64,000 bases of DNA. Source: an uncultured Agathobacter sp. Lineage in GTDB: Bacteria; Bacillota; Clostridia; Lachnospirales; Lachnospiraceae. The notes beneath the pieces were generated by a model. The model made no database searches. It was not told the DNA's origin and saw only the letters and a program-made list of their open reading frames with translations. Shown one piece after another: positions 53,369 to 62,626 of the stretch. The translations under genes and the position numbers were made by a program. How positions within the stretch are numbered: position 1 is the first letter of the stretch; each line of letters starts with the position of its first letter. The stretch spans positions 4,029 through 68,028 of the forward strand of contig CAKRCS010000012.1 of assembly GCA_934307695.1 (NCBI GenBank), read 5' to 3'.

Positions 53369-54844
53369 ATGGTATTTAGCAGTTTGGTATTTTTGTTTGC
53401 ATTCCTGCCAATCGTATTACTTCTATATTATATATGCCCGAAGCGCGGACGCAATCTGGTGTTGTTTGCAGCGAGCCTTATCTTCTATGCGTGGGGAGAG
53501 CCGAGATATGTATGGATCATGCTGTTTTCCACTGTGTTTGATTACACAAACGGGCGGCTGATCTACTACTGGAAGGGCAGAGGATTTCATAAGCGGGCGA
53601 AGGCGGCGCTTGTCGTGGATGTATGCGGCAATCTTGCAATCCTTGGCTTTTTCAAGTATACGGACTTTTTCATCGGGACGATCAACTCGATCAGCGGAGC
53701 AGGATTGTCGCTGCTTCGAATCGCGCTTCCAATCGGAATTTCCTTCTACACCTTCCAGACGATGTCGTACACGATCGATGTGTACCGGGGCGTTGTCCCT
53801 GCACAGAAAAATATTCTGGATTTCGGCACTTATGTGACGCTCTTTCCACAGCTGATCGCAGGACCGATCGTGCAGTACAAGACGATCGGCGAGGAACTGC
53901 GGAGCAGGACGGAATCGTGGGAGGATTTCTCTTATGGCGCATTTCGGTTTACGGTCGGTCTGGCAAAAAAGGTGATCCTTGCGAACCAGATCGGGGCTTT
54001 GTATACACAGATATCCGCGAGCACACAGCTTACAACGGCTTCGGCGTGGCTTGGTGCGGCTGCGTACACGTTCCAGATCTACTTCGACTTTTCGGGATAT
54101 TCGGATATGGCGATCGGACTTGGCAGAATGTTCGGATTTCATTTCCTGGAGAATTTTGACCACCCGTACATCTCCAAGAGCATTACGGAATTTTGGCGCA
54201 GATGGCACATCAGCCTGAGCTCCTGGTTCCGCGAGTATGTGTATATTCCGCTTGGAGGCAACCGGCGCGGACTTGCAGTACAGATCCGGAACATCCTTAT
54301 CGTATGGATGCTCACGGGATTGTGGCATGGCGCGAGCTGGAACTTTGTGCTGTGGGGACTCTACTACGGGCTGCTCCTTATGCTGGAAAAGATCTTATTT
54401 TCTGTCCGGAAGGAGAAACCGGGCAGGAATGCCGACAACGTGGACAGGAGCGGGAAAAGCGGCACGACAGTGCGAAGTATTCTGCGATCTGCATGGGGGC
54501 ATGTGTATACAATGCTTCTGGTGGTGATCGGCTGGGTGATTTTTTCGCAGACCGATTTTGGAGAATTGCTCCGCTATCTGAAGGCAATGACCGGTATCGG
54601 AGCAGGTGCCGCAAACGGGGATGCCCTGTATTATCTGTCCTGCAATGCGGTGCTTTTTGCCGTGCTGATCGTCTGCTCACTGAACTGGAAGCCTCTGTTT
54701 GACAGAACGCAGGCGTGGCTACAAGGCAGGTCGGCAGTTTTGGCGGAGATCGTCAAAATTGTGATCATGCTGTTGCTGTTCGGGCTGTCGCTGGCTTTTC
54801 TGGTCGGGGACAGCTACAATCCGTTTTTGTATTTCCGTTTCTAG
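53369..54844 (+). CDS. MBOAT family O-acyltransferase (AlgI/DltB-like)
   Basis: 491 aa with about 10-12 membrane helices. Moves acyl groups across the membrane to an external sugar or polymer. Seen: MVFSSLVFLFAFLP start, GISFYTFQTMSYTIDVYRG, LIAGPIVQY, FRRWH-type WRRWHISLSSWFREYVYIPLGG (quoted as WRRWHISLSSWF), and GLWHGASWNFVLWG with the catalytic histidine. Start ATG 53369; the frame runs back through the preceding terminator, which cannot be coding. Paired with a DHHW protein 10 bp downstream. Confidence 0.9.
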   Translation: MVFSSLVFLFAFLPIVLLLYYICPKRGRNLVLFAASLIFYAWGEPRYVWIMLFSTVFDYTNGRLIYYWKGRGFHKRAKAALVVDVCGNLAILGFFKYTDFFIGTINSISGAGLSLLRIALPIGISFYTFQTMSYTIDVYRGVVPAQKNILDFGTYVTLFPQLIAGPIVQYKTIGEELRSRTESWEDFSYGAFRFTVGLAKKVILANQIGALYTQISASTQLTTASAWLGAAAYTFQIYFDFSGYSDMAIGLGRMFGFHFLENFDHPYISKSITEFWRRWHISLSSWFREYVYIPLGGNRRGLAVQIRNILIVWMLTGLWHGASWNFVLWGLYYGLLLMLEKILFSVRKEKPGRNADNVDRSGKSGTTVRSILRSAWGHVYTMLLVVIGWVIFSQTDFGELLRYLKAMTGIGAGAANGDALYYLSCNAVLFAVLIVCSLNWKPLFDRTQAWLQGRSAVLAEIVKIVIMLLLFGLSLAFLVGDSYNPFLYFRF

Positions 54845-54854
54845 GAGGTGTGAT

Positions 54855-56027
54855 GTGAAGAGACAAGGTATTGGAATTGGCATTGCATTTATCGCGCTGT
54901 GTGCGGGAATCAGTCTGGCAGGCATCCTTACGAAGGATCGAGACTTTTCGGAAAATGAAAATAGATATCTGGCATCTGTGCCGAAGTTTTCATGGGCGGA
55001 TTTCTGGTCGGGTGAGTTTCAGGACAAGCTGGAGACGTATCTTAATGATCAGATCTGGCAGAGGGACGGCTGGATCACGGTAAAGACGGCGGTTGAAAAG
55101 CTGTGCGGGGATACCGATATCGGCGGGGCGTATGTCGGCAAGGACGGGTACGACTTCGAGAAGATCCTTCCGGAGGATGTGGACGATGCACTGGTAGAAC
55201 GTAACATCGCGGCAGTTGCGGATTATCTGGAATACTGTTCGGCGACCATAGATGAAAAGCAGCTTTCCTTTATGCTGGTGCCGACCTCCGGGCTGGTACT
55301 TGAGGAGAAGCTGCCGGATCATGCGATCCTGTTTGACCAGCGCGCATATATCGGGCGCATTGCAGAGGCAATGAGCGGGTACAATTTTATTTCGCCGGAG
55401 GAGGTGCTGCGGGAACATGCACAGGAGGGTGTCTATTATCACACGGACCACCATTGGACGACGCGCGGCGCGTTTTTCGCATATCAGGACTGGTGCGGCA
55501 AAACAGGGCATACCGTCCGAAGTGAGGATGATTACGAGGTAAAACAGGTGTCCGATTCCTTCCGGGGCAGTTTGTATTCAAAGATCCTCGATTACGATTC
55601 TGTCTATGATTCAATCGAGATCATGCAGCGGATTCCGACGGTAGAGGAACTTGCGTCCGCGCAACTGGATGGATATAGCATAACTGCGGACGGGAAAGAA
55701 CTGGATGGGATCTATCAGGAGGAATATTTGGATAGGAAGGATAAATATGCGTACTTTTTCGGCGGGAATTATGGCGAGGTCCGTATTGAACACACCGAAA
55801 AAAATGGCAAAGGAAACCTTCTTATTATAAAAGATTCCTTTGCCAATGCCTTTGCTCCGTTTCTGATAGAGGACTATGATAACCTCTACATGATCGATCT
55901 GCGCTATTATAGTGGAGATATGACTTCTTATATAGAAGAAAACCAGATCACGGATGTGTTGGTATTATATAATGTAGCGAATTTTATTTCCGACAAGAAC
56001 ATCTATAAATTAAGCCGTGGCTTGTAG
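54855..56027 (+). CDS. DHHW family protein, AlgJ-like partner of the MBOAT transferase
   Basis: 390 aa. One N-terminal membrane anchor (GIGIAFIALCAGISLAGIL), then an extracellular SGNH-like domain: YYHTDHHWTTRGAFFAYQDW contains the DHHW motif, and IIKDSFANAFAPFL carries the Asp-Ser pair. In the alginate model the AlgI transferase passes acetyl to AlgJ/X, which acetylates the polymer. GTG start at 54855 with GGAGGTGAT. The modified polymer is not known. Confidence 0.85.
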   Translation: MKRQGIGIGIAFIALCAGISLAGILTKDRDFSENENRYLASVPKFSWADFWSGEFQDKLETYLNDQIWQRDGWITVKTAVEKLCGDTDIGGAYVGKDGYDFEKILPEDVDDALVERNIAAVADYLEYCSATIDEKQLSFMLVPTSGLVLEEKLPDHAILFDQRAYIGRIAEAMSGYNFISPEEVLREHAQEGVYYHTDHHWTTRGAFFAYQDWCGKTGHTVRSEDDYEVKQVSDSFRGSLYSKILDYDSVYDSIEIMQRIPTVEELASAQLDGYSITADGKELDGIYQEEYLDRKDKYAYFFGGNYGEVRIEHTEKNGKGNLLIIKDSFANAFAPFLIEDYDNLYMIDLRYYSGDMTSYIEENQITDVLVLYNVANFISDKNIYKLSRGL

Positions 56028-56030
56028 CGC

Positions 56031-56921
56031 TTATCTGCCTTCAAAGCGGCCGCTGGCTCCGCACGGGAGGACAAGACCGTTGGAGGTGACCGGAAGCCCG
56101 ATTTCCTCGGCACTTACGGTTCCGTTGAAGTCCCTGAGGGTGGTGCTTATCATATAGGTAAGCACTGCCGGCTGCAAACCGGTAGTGTAGGAATTGATCA
56201 GGAAAAATAACGGCTGTTTGGTCAGAAGCTGTGTGCAAAGCTGCACAAGCGGATAAACAGATTCCTCGATCTTCCAGATCTCGCCCTTTGGACCTCTGCC
56301 GTAGGATGGCGGGTCCATGATGATCGCATCGTAGTGATTGCCGCGGCGGATCTCGCGTTCAACGAACTTAACACAGTCATCGACCAGCCAGCGGATCGGT
56401 GCTTCGCCCAGTCCGGAGGAGATCGCATTTTCCTTTGCCCAGGTGACCATACCCTTTGAGGCATCAACGTGTGTGACGCTCGCGCCCGCCGCTGCCGCTG
56501 CAAGTGTGGCACCGCCGGTGTAGGCGAACAGATTTAAGACCTTGATCTCACGATCAGGGTTCTTTTCTTTTGCATCGGCAATCTTTTTGGAGAACCAGTC
56601 CCAGTTGGTTGCCTGCTCCGGGAACAGCCCGGTGTGCTTAAAGCTGAATGGCTTCAAATGAAAAGTAAGCTCTTTTCCGATAGGGAGCTCGTAGTGAATG
56701 GCCCATTCCTGCGGCAGATCAAAAAACTCCCACTCGCCGCCGCCCTTGGCACTTCTGTGATAATGTCCGTTCATCTTCTTCCAGCCCTTGTCAGTCTTTG
56801 GGGTGTCCCAGATGACCTGCGGGTCCGGGCGAACCAGCGTATATGGTCCCCAGTGCTCTAATTTTTCTCCGGCGGAGCAATCAATGACGCAATAATCTTT
56901 CCAGCGATCAGCTATCCACAT
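56031..56921 (-). CDS. Class I SAM-dependent methyltransferase, probable rRNA methylase
   Basis: 296 aa. Motif I NLFAYTGGATLAAAAAGA, acidic VTHVDASKG and motif IV IIMDPPSYGRGPKG. DPPSYG and AYTGG are those of the RlmI/RlmK type of 23S rRNA cytosine/guanine-C or N methylases, here without the PUA domain. Reverse strand, ending 3 bp from the convergent DHHW stop with no terminator between. Substrate not proven. Confidence 0.8.
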   Translation of the reverse strand: MWIADRWKDYCVIDCSAGEKLEHWGPYTLVRPDPQVIWDTPKTDKGWKKMNGHYHRSAKGGGEWEFFDLPQEWAIHYELPIGKELTFHLKPFSFKHTGLFPEQATNWDWFSKKIADAKEKNPDREIKVLNLFAYTGGATLAAAAAGASVTHVDASKGMVTWAKENAISSGLGEAPIRWLVDDCVKFVEREIRRGNHYDAIIMDPPSYGRGPKGEIWKIEESVYPLVQLCTQLLTKQPLFFLINSYTTGLQPAVLTYMISTTLRDFNGTVSAEEIGLPVTSNGLVLPCGASGRFEGR

Positions 56922-57115
56922 GTTAAAACCTCTTTCTTCATTATAGCAATTTGTTCGTTAATCTATTTGATAGGATTTTAACATAAAGTGGCGGGTTTTA
57001 CTAGGCAGAAAAAAGCAGATTGTCTGCATCAGAAATTTGTTGACGGATATAGCCGCACCACGCATAATAAAAACAGGAGCAGATATTTTGGGGAAACATA
57101 TAAGGGGAAATCGCG

Positions 57116-57850
57116 ATGAAAAAACGGATCATGGGATTACTTTTGTGCATGGCTTTTATTCTGACTGCCTGTGCAGGAAGCAAAAAAGCGCAAGGGGTGT
57201 ATTACAGCAAGATTAGTGAGAAGGACATCAGCCAGAAATATCAGTCGGGAGCATGCTATCGCTGCTCCCTGCTGCACTACGATGGGAAAATGTACACCTC
57301 CTGTTACACAGCCGGGACAGAGGACAAAGGGGAGCTGCCTTTGGAGTCGGTTCTGGGGGAAGAGATCGGCAAGGTTTACGGGAACCGTCTGGTCTACTGG
57401 TCAACGGATGGCGGAGAACTGTCGGAGAGTACCCTGGAAGGCACTTTATACCGGATGAATGGATATGGTGAGGATTTCCGCGTCGCACTCTATTGTGAAA
57501 GCCAGATGCCGTATGCGGACACTACCTATCATCTGCTGGTGTTTGAACATCTAAACGATATCACGCTGGAAAAGGGAAGCGAGCTGTTTCAGGAGCGGAT
57601 GCATCTGGATCAGGCAGTTAAAGTGGATGGAGAACCGGATGGATTTTCGGCTGCCGAATTTCTGGAAGCTTTAAATAATGGCACATTTATAGATCCGGAG
57701 GATGCAGCGTATCCGGCGCTTGATAACCTGCCGTCATACGAGCTGACCTTCTGGGAACCGACCGGACTTTCCGACCGGATCACGGCATATGAAGATGGCT
57801 ATGTTTCCTATCAGAGCGGAAGGGAAACCTTTGTGATCGGGATAAACTGA
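57116..57850 (+). CDS. Lipoprotein of unknown function
   Basis: 244 aa. Signal peptide with lipobox FILTACAG (Cys near residue 20). The mature chain is acidic and aromatic-rich (MYTSCYTAGTEDKGELPLES, LYRMNGYGEDFRVALYCES, YADTTYHLLVFEHLNDITLE). No family recognised; extracellular, anchored. ATG 57116 with AAGGGG upstream. Alone between two strand changes and a separate promoter. Confidence 0.6.
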   Translation: MKKRIMGLLLCMAFILTACAGSKKAQGVYYSKISEKDISQKYQSGACYRCSLLHYDGKMYTSCYTAGTEDKGELPLESVLGEEIGKVYGNRLVYWSTDGGELSESTLEGTLYRMNGYGEDFRVALYCESQMPYADTTYHLLVFEHLNDITLEKGSELFQERMHLDQAVKVDGEPDGFSAAEFLEALNNGTFIDPEDAAYPALDNLPSYELTFWEPTGLSDRITAYEDGYVSYQSGRETFVIGIN

Positions 57851-57856
57851 TACCTC

Positions 57857-57886
57857 TTTACATACGGATATGCTTTGTGCTAAAAT
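57857..57886 (+). promoter_or_regulatory. Sigma-A promoter for the NPCBM protein
   Basis: TTTACA (57857-57862), 18-nt spacer, TAAAAT (57881-57886), starting 7 bp after the previous stop. Confidence 0.6.
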
Positions 57887-57889
57887 GGC

Positions 57890-57945
57890 ATCGGTCGTAG
57901 AGTAGTTCCCCAGAAGGGGCAACGCGATACACAAGGAGGAAAAAA
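57890..57945 (+). ncRNA. Structured 5' leader of the NPCBM gene
   Basis: ATCG (57890-57893) .. CGAT encloses TTCCCCAGAAGGGGC; ribosome site AAGGAGG follows. Too short for a known riboswitch that I recognise. Confidence 0.35.
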
Positions 57946-58983
57946 ATGAAGTTTCAGAGTATTGTAAAAAAGGGTCTGACAGCAGTTCTTGCACTTGCTA
58001 TGATTGTTACGGCTGCACCGCAGCCGGCGTTCGCAGCAGGCAGCACAAAGAACCTTGTCAAGCTGGAGTATGTGGAAAGCAATGACTCACTTGAGTCTAG
58101 CAACTATTCTGGATTGTATGAAGGAATTACAACACCGGATGACGAATTTTATGCACAGAAGGATATTCTGTTCCTGGATGCATCTTTGGAGGGAAATATT
58201 ACATATAACCTTGCCGGAAAGTACAGTAAGTTAAGTGGCAAGATTGTTACAAAGAAGGATACCGGATCAGGAAATTACACAGTATCCTTTTACGGAGACG
58301 GAAAGCTGTTAAAGGAGTATACGGATATCACCCATGAACATCAGGGCATCAGCTTCTCTGTAAATGTTGCAGGCGTTAAGGAATTAAAGATCACCAGCGA
58401 AAACAGCGGCTCATATAGTTACGGCTGGGTATTCCTCGCAAAGCCGACCTTGACCTGCGGCACACTTACCTTAAGCGATGAGACTCTTGAGATGAACGCA
58501 AAGGACAGCACTTTTGTTACTTACAGCTACACCGATACAAAGGGCAATGAAAAGACCACCGGAGCAAAGTGGAAGAGCAGCAATACAAAGATTGCAAAGG
58601 TTTCCTCTAAGGGCAAGATCGTTGCAGTAGCAGTTGGCTCCTGCAAGGTTACCTGTACCATAGGTGGTGTTTCTAAGAGCGTAAAGGTCGTTGTACTTCC
58701 AAAGAAGGTAACCGGTGTTAAGGAACTTTCCAAGGGAAAGAACGAGATCCAGCTGACCTGGGCTGCACAGAAGGGTGTTTCTTCTTATCAGGTTTATATG
58801 TATGATGTGGATCTGGAAGAGTACACATTGGTTGCAACCACAAAGGGAGCTGTCAACAGCGCCCGTGTGAAGGATCTGTCAAAGAACACCTCTTACAAGT
58901 TCAAGGTTCGTGCCGTATTGAAGGCAGGAAAGAACTACAACGGAGCTTACAGTAAGGTAGTTACGATCAAGACAAGCAAATAA
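57946..58983 (+). CDS. Secreted protein with NPCBM-like, Ig-like (Big2) and FN3 domains
   Basis: 345 aa. Signal peptide (LTAVLALAMIVTAAPQPAFA, about residues 12-31); residues 40-170 look like an NPCBM carbohydrate-binding module (DILFLDASLEGNITYNLAGK, ending GWVFLAKPTL); residues 175-260 a Big2 domain (WKSSNTKIAKVSSKGKIVAV); residues 262-345 FN3 (EIQLTWAAQKGVSSYQVYMY). No enzyme domain and no sortase motif. Likely binds surface or dietary glycans. Strong codon bias and its own promoter and terminator suggest high expression. Confidence 0.82.
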   Translation: MKFQSIVKKGLTAVLALAMIVTAAPQPAFAAGSTKNLVKLEYVESNDSLESSNYSGLYEGITTPDDEFYAQKDILFLDASLEGNITYNLAGKYSKLSGKIVTKKDTGSGNYTVSFYGDGKLLKEYTDITHEHQGISFSVNVAGVKELKITSENSGSYSYGWVFLAKPTLTCGTLTLSDETLEMNAKDSTFVTYSYTDTKGNEKTTGAKWKSSNTKIAKVSSKGKIVAVAVGSCKVTCTIGGVSKSVKVVVLPKKVTGVKELSKGKNEIQLTWAAQKGVSSYQVYMYDVDLEEYTLVATTKGAVNSARVKDLSKNTSYKFKVRAVLKAGKNYNGAYSKVVTIKTSK

Positions 58984-58996
58984 GCAATAGTACGAC

Positions 58997-59031
58997 CCTC
59001 CTTACGGAACTAAACGTAAGGAGGATTTTTT
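58997..59031 (+). terminator. Intrinsic terminator
   Basis: Perfect CCTCCTTACG / CGTAAGGAGG stem, 8-nt loop, ATTTTTT. Confidence 0.92.
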
Positions 59032-59040
59032 GTTTATAGG

Positions 59041-59261
59041 ATTCGGGTGTCAAAAGGTACCTTTCTGAAAAGTGGCTGTCATAATGCACAATATAATGCA
59101 ATGAGGAACTGTATGGGCTACTCGTTACTAAATTCCTGCAAGTGAAACGCCGCAGGAATTGTATGTAACGCGAGCAAGCCCATCCAAGCGGGAGCGGGTT
59201 CTGAATGCATTATATTGTGCATTATGACAAGGAGTCAAAAATCACCGTTTGACACCTGAAT
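59041..59261. repeat. 221-bp nested inverted-repeat element
   Basis: Outer arms ATTCGGGTGTCAAA / TTTGACACCTGAAT (one mismatch), then a perfect 23-bp arm pair (59078-59100 with 59206-59228), then ATGGGCT/AGCCCAT, CTCGTTAC/GTAACG-CGAG and AATTCCTGC/GCAGGAATT around a 12-nt loop. No ORF. May be a MITE- or REP-like intergenic element or a structured RNA. Confidence 0.75.
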
Positions 59262-59333
59262 CTTTACAGGAAATTACTTTTGCGGATAATAAAAATAGTA
59301 ACAAAATTTTTTGAAAAAATTTGTAAAAAGTGC

Positions 59334-59362
59334 TTGCTTTTTGCTTTGCAGGCATGTATAAT
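59334..59362 (+). promoter_or_regulatory. S10 operon promoter
   Basis: TTGCTT (59334-59339), 17-nt spacer, perfect TATAAT (59357-59362), preceded by an AT-rich UP-like stretch with A- and T-runs (59290-59330). Confidence 0.8.
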
Positions 59363-59369
59363 AGCTTTT

Positions 59370-59615
59370 GCTGTGGCATGATAGCTGTGAAGCGTGAGGT
59401 TGCTGCCTTCGTGGCAGGTTTTCCGTGGAGCGAATGTCAAGTTAGGAAACTGACGGCAAGTCACTGTACAAACATCGTCTACATAAGGTAGAAACAACGT
59501 GTGAAGATAGCGAAAGAGATATGGCATGTTTCTTAAGCAGGACACACACGGAGAAGTGTACAGTCACCACTTGTCGTACTGAAATTTTAAGTGCGAAAAG
59601 GAGGCGGCTTTTTTT
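59370..59615 (+). promoter_or_regulatory. Long structured leader of the S10 operon
   Basis: About 246 nt. ACGGCAAGT (59453-59461) pairs with ACTTGTCGT (59569-59577), ACTGTACA (59463-59470) with TGTACAGT (59557-59564) and CGTGTG (59498-59503) with CACACG (59545-59550), giving a multibranch fold; GCTGCC-TTCG-TGGCAG (about 59402) lies before it. Probably a ribosomal-protein autoregulation site; the binding protein is unknown to me. Confidence 0.6.
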
Positions 59616-59933
59616 ATGGCAAGTCAAGTAATGAGAATCACTCTCAAGGCGTATGATCACGAATTAGTAGATTCATCCGCAAAGAAAATCATCGAGACTG
59701 TAAAGAAGAACGGATCACAGGTGAGCGGACCGGTACCTCTTCCAACTAAGAGGGAAGTAGTTACGATCTTAAGAGCAACTCACAAGTACAAGGATTCCCG
59801 TGAGCAGTTCGAGCAGAGAACTCACAAGAGACTCATCGATATCATTACACCAACCCAGAAGACTGTTGATGCTTTATCACGTCTTGAGATGCCAGCTGGT
59901 GTTTACATCGATATCAAAATGAAAGAGAAGTAA
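59616..59933 (+). CDS. rpsJ: 30S ribosomal protein S10
   Basis: 105 aa. Small-subunit head protein, also NusE, the antitermination partner of Nus[21 protein letters not shown] and [20 protein letters not shown] are invariant S10 stretches; RTHKRLIDI follows. First gene of the S10 operon, with AAGGAGG and a T7 run before the ATG. Confidence 0.98.
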   Translation: MASQVMRITLKAYDHELVDSSAKKIIETVKKNGSQVSGPVPLPTKREVVTILRATHKYKDSREQFEQRTHKRLIDIITPTQKTVDALSRLEMPAGVYIDIKMKEK

Positions 59934-60068
59934 TTCTCAGAGCAAACATTCCTTATTATAAGGAACCTAGATTAAGAAATATCCCTGAATGGTTTAATAT
60001 AGAAGCTATATTGACTGCTCTAGGATGAACGCAAAAGCGTTCCGCTGTAGAAAACAGGAGGTAAAACA
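59934..60068 (+). other. Unusually long rpsJ-rplC spacer with two hairpins
   Basis: 135 nt, against about 25-65 nt in the rest of the operon. TTCCTTATTATAAGGAA (59951-59967) and GAACGC-AAAA-GCGTTC (60028-60043) can fold. No promoter of good quality and no T-run after the hairpins. Confidence 0.5.
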
Positions 60069-60752
60069 ATGAAGAAAGCGATTTTAGCAACAAAAGTCGG
60101 AATGACTCAAATCTTCAATGCAGACGGCGTATTAGTACCGGTTACTGTTCTTCAGGCTGGACCATGTGTAGTAACACAGGTTAAGACAGTTGAGAACGAC
60201 GGATACAGCGCAGTACAGGTTGGATTCGTAGACAAGAAGGAAAAGGTTGTCGCAAAGGATGCAGCCGGCAAGAAAGAAATCAAAAACAGACATGGCGTAA
60301 ACAAGGCTCAGATGGGACACTTCGCTAAGGCAGGCGTTTCCGGAAAGAGATTTGTACGCGAGTTCAGATTTGAGAACGCAGAGGACTACAACTTAGCAGA
60401 TGAGATCAAGGCTGATATCTTTGCTGAGGGAGACAAGGTAGACGTAACTGCTATTTCAAAGGGTAAAGGTTTCCAGGGCGCTATTAAGAGATTAGGCCAG
60501 CACAGAGGACCTATGGCTCATGGTTCTAAGTTCCATCGTCATCAGGGTTCCAACGGTGCATGTTCTTCACCAAGCCGTGTATTCAAGGGAAAAGGAATGC
60601 CTGGACACATGGGCAGTGTAAAGGTTACAACTCAGAATCTTGAGGTTGTAAGAGTTGACGCAGAGAACAACCTGCTTTTGATCAAGGGTGCTGTACCGGG
60701 AGCTAAGAAGGCTCTTATCACAGTAAAAGAAACCACTAAGTCAGGTAAATAG
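60069..60752 (+). CDS. rplC: 50S ribosomal protein L3
   Basis: 227 aa. One of the first proteins to bind 23S rRNA; organises the peptidyl-transferase region. [19 protein letters not shown] at the start and the RNA-reaching loop [27 protein letters not shown]. Slightly longer than the 209-aa E. coli protein, through an insert after [15 protein letters not shown] before the ATG. Confidence 0.98.
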   Translation: MKKAILATKVGMTQIFNADGVLVPVTVLQAGPCVVTQVKTVENDGYSAVQVGFVDKKEKVVAKDAAGKKEIKNRHGVNKAQMGHFAKAGVSGKRFVREFRFENAEDYNLADEIKADIFAEGDKVDVTAISKGKGFQGAIKRLGQHRGPMAHGSKFHRHQGSNGACSSPSRVFKGKGMPGHMGSVKVTTQNLEVVRVDAENNLLLIKGAVPGAKKALITVKETTKSGK

Positions 60753-60780
60753 TGCGAAATAAGAAAGGAGGAACTTTACG

Positions 60781-61401
60781 ATGGCTAAAGTAGCTGTATA
60801 TAACATGGAAGGCAAAGAAGTTGATTCTATCGAATTAAACGATTCCATTTTCGGCGTAGAAGTAAATGAGCATTTAGTTCACATGGCTGTTCTTCAGCAG
60901 CTTGCAAATAACCGTCAGGGAACTCAGAAAGCAAAGACACGTTCTGAAGTATCCGGAGGCGGAAGAAAACCGTGGAAGCAGAAGGGAACCGGTCATGCAA
61001 GACAGGGTTCAACAAGATCTCCACAGTGGACCGGCGGCGGAGTTGTTTTCGCTCCAGTACCGAGAGATTACTCTTTCAAGCTCAACAAGAAAGAGAAGAG
61101 AGCTGCTCTTAAGTCTGTATTGACTTCAAAGGTAGCAGACGGAAAGTTCGTAGTAGTTGACGAGCTTAAGTTAGATGAGATCAAGACAAAGAAGTTTGTT
61201 GAGGTTATGAACAACCTTAAGGTTGAGAAGGCACTTGTTGTATTAGATGGCATGAACGAGAACGTGATCGCATCTGCAGCAAATGTTCCGACTGTAAAGA
61301 CTGCTCAGACCAACGAGCTTAATGTATTTGATGCATTAAAGTATGATACAGTAGTAGTTACCAAGGCTGCTGTTGCAACAATCGAGGAGGTGTATGCATA
61401 A
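60781..61401 (+). CDS. rplD: 50S ribosomal protein L4
   Basis: 206 aa. Lines the peptide exit tunnel; in E. coli also represses the S10 operon. Tunnel loop [20 protein letters not shown], and the [16 protein letters not shown] segment. GAAAGGAGG upstream. Stop and next start overlap (TAATG). Candidate ligand of the leader at 59370 by analogy only. Confidence 0.98.
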   Translation: MAKVAVYNMEGKEVDSIELNDSIFGVEVNEHLVHMAVLQQLANNRQGTQKAKTRSEVSGGGRKPWKQKGTGHARQGSTRSPQWTGGGVVFAPVPRDYSFKLNKKEKRAALKSVLTSKVADGKFVVVDELKLDEIKTKKFVEVMNNLKVEKALVVLDGMNENVIASAANVPTVKTAQTNELNVFDALKYDTVVVTKAAVATIEEVYA

Positions 61402-61700
61402 TGGCAAACGTACAGTATTATGATGTAATCCTCAAGCCGGTAGTAACCGAGAAGAGTATGGCAGCTATGGCTGAAAAGAAATACACATTTCTTGTTCATC
61501 CGGAAGCTAATAAGACTATGATCAAAGATGCAGTTGAGAAGATGTTCGAAGGAACAAAGGTTGCCAAGGTAAACACAATGAACGCAGACGGAAAGAACAA
61601 GCGTCGCGGAATGGTAACAGGAAAGACTGCTAAGACAAAGAAAGCAATCGTTCAGCTTACCGCTGACAGCAAGGATATCGAGATCTTCGCTGGATTATAA
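61401..61700 (+). CDS. rplW: 50S ribosomal protein L23
   Basis: 99 aa. Sits at the tunnel exit and docks SRP and trigger factor. [19 protein letters not shown] and the loop [19 protein letters not shown] are typical. Shares one base with rplD. Confidence 0.97.
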   Translation: MANVQYYDVILKPVVTEKSMAAMAEKKYTFLVHPEANKTMIKDAVEKMFEGTKVAKVNTMNADGKNKRRGMVTGKTAKTKKAIVQLTADSKDIEIFAGL

Positions 61701-61767
61701 GATTGACTAAGATGATCACAACTATGTGCAGAGATGCACGATAACAAATATCGAAAGGAGAAAAACA

Positions 61768-62610
61768 ATGGGAATTAAGACATATAACCCATATACACCT
61801 TCCAGAAGAAACATGACTGGATCTGATTTCTCTGAAATCACAAAGACAACTCCTGAAAAGTCACTCGTTGTTTCTTTAAAGAAGAACGCAGGACGTAACA
61901 ACCAGGGTAAGATCACAGTTAGACACCAGGGTGGTGGAAACAGAAAAAAATACAGAGTAATCGATTTCAAGAGAAATAAGGATGGCATCCCGGCAACCGT
62001 AATCGGTATCGAGTACGATCCAAACAGAACCGCTAACATCGCATTGATCTGCTACGCAGACGGCGAGAAGGCATATATCCTTGCACCGGCTGGATTAACC
62101 GACGGAATGAAGGTTATGAACGGAGCAGAGGCAGAAGTAAGAATCGGAAACTGCTTACCACTTGAGAATATCCCGGTTGGTACTCAGATCCACAACATCG
62201 AGCTGCTTCCAGGAAAGGGTGGACAGCTTGTTCGTTCCGCTGGACTTTCTGCACAGCTTATGGCTAAGGAAGGAAAGTACGCAACACTTCGTCTTCCATC
62301 TGGCGAAATGAGAATGGTTCCGATCAACTGCCGTGCAACCATCGGTGTTATCGGAAATGGTGATCACAACCTCGTAAATATTGGTAAGGCTGGACGTAAG
62401 CGTCACATGGGTATCCGCCCGACAGTTCGTGGTTCTGTTATGAACCCTAACGACCATCCACACGGTGGTGGAGAAGGTAGAGCTCCAATCGGACGTCCGG
62501 GTCCATGTACTCCTTGGGGCAAGCCTGCACTCGGCTTAAAGACCAGAAAGAAGCACAAGAATTCCAATAAGATGATCGTTCGTAGAAGAGACGGTCGCGC
62601 AATCAAATAA
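61768..62610 (+). CDS. rplB: 50S ribosomal protein L2
   Basis: 280 aa. Needed for subunit joining and peptide bond formation. [20 protein letters not shown] start, [16 protein letters not shown], and the conserved [19 protein letters not shown] with the functional histidine. Start ATG 61768 with AAAGGAG; the frame runs back to 61726 without a ribosome site. The 67-nt gap before it shows no promoter. Confidence 0.98.
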   Translation: MGIKTYNPYTPSRRNMTGSDFSEITKTTPEKSLVVSLKKNAGRNNQGKITVRHQGGGNRKKYRVIDFKRNKDGIPATVIGIEYDPNRTANIALICYADGEKAYILAPAGLTDGMKVMNGAEAEVRIGNCLPLENIPVGTQIHNIELLPGKGGQLVRSAGLSAQLMAKEGKYATLRLPSGEMRMVPINCRATIGVIGNGDHNLVNIGKAGRKRHMGIRPTVRGSVMNPNDHPHGGGEGRAPIGRPGPCTPWGKPALGLKTRKKHKNSNKMIVRRRDGRAIK

Positions 62611-62626
62611 TTAGGAGGTTGATAAA

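Noticed and set aside
57890-57945. Leader considered as a c-di-GMP, preQ1 or ZTP riboswitch
   Set aside because: Too short and without the conserved blocks of these classes; reported only as a structured leader.
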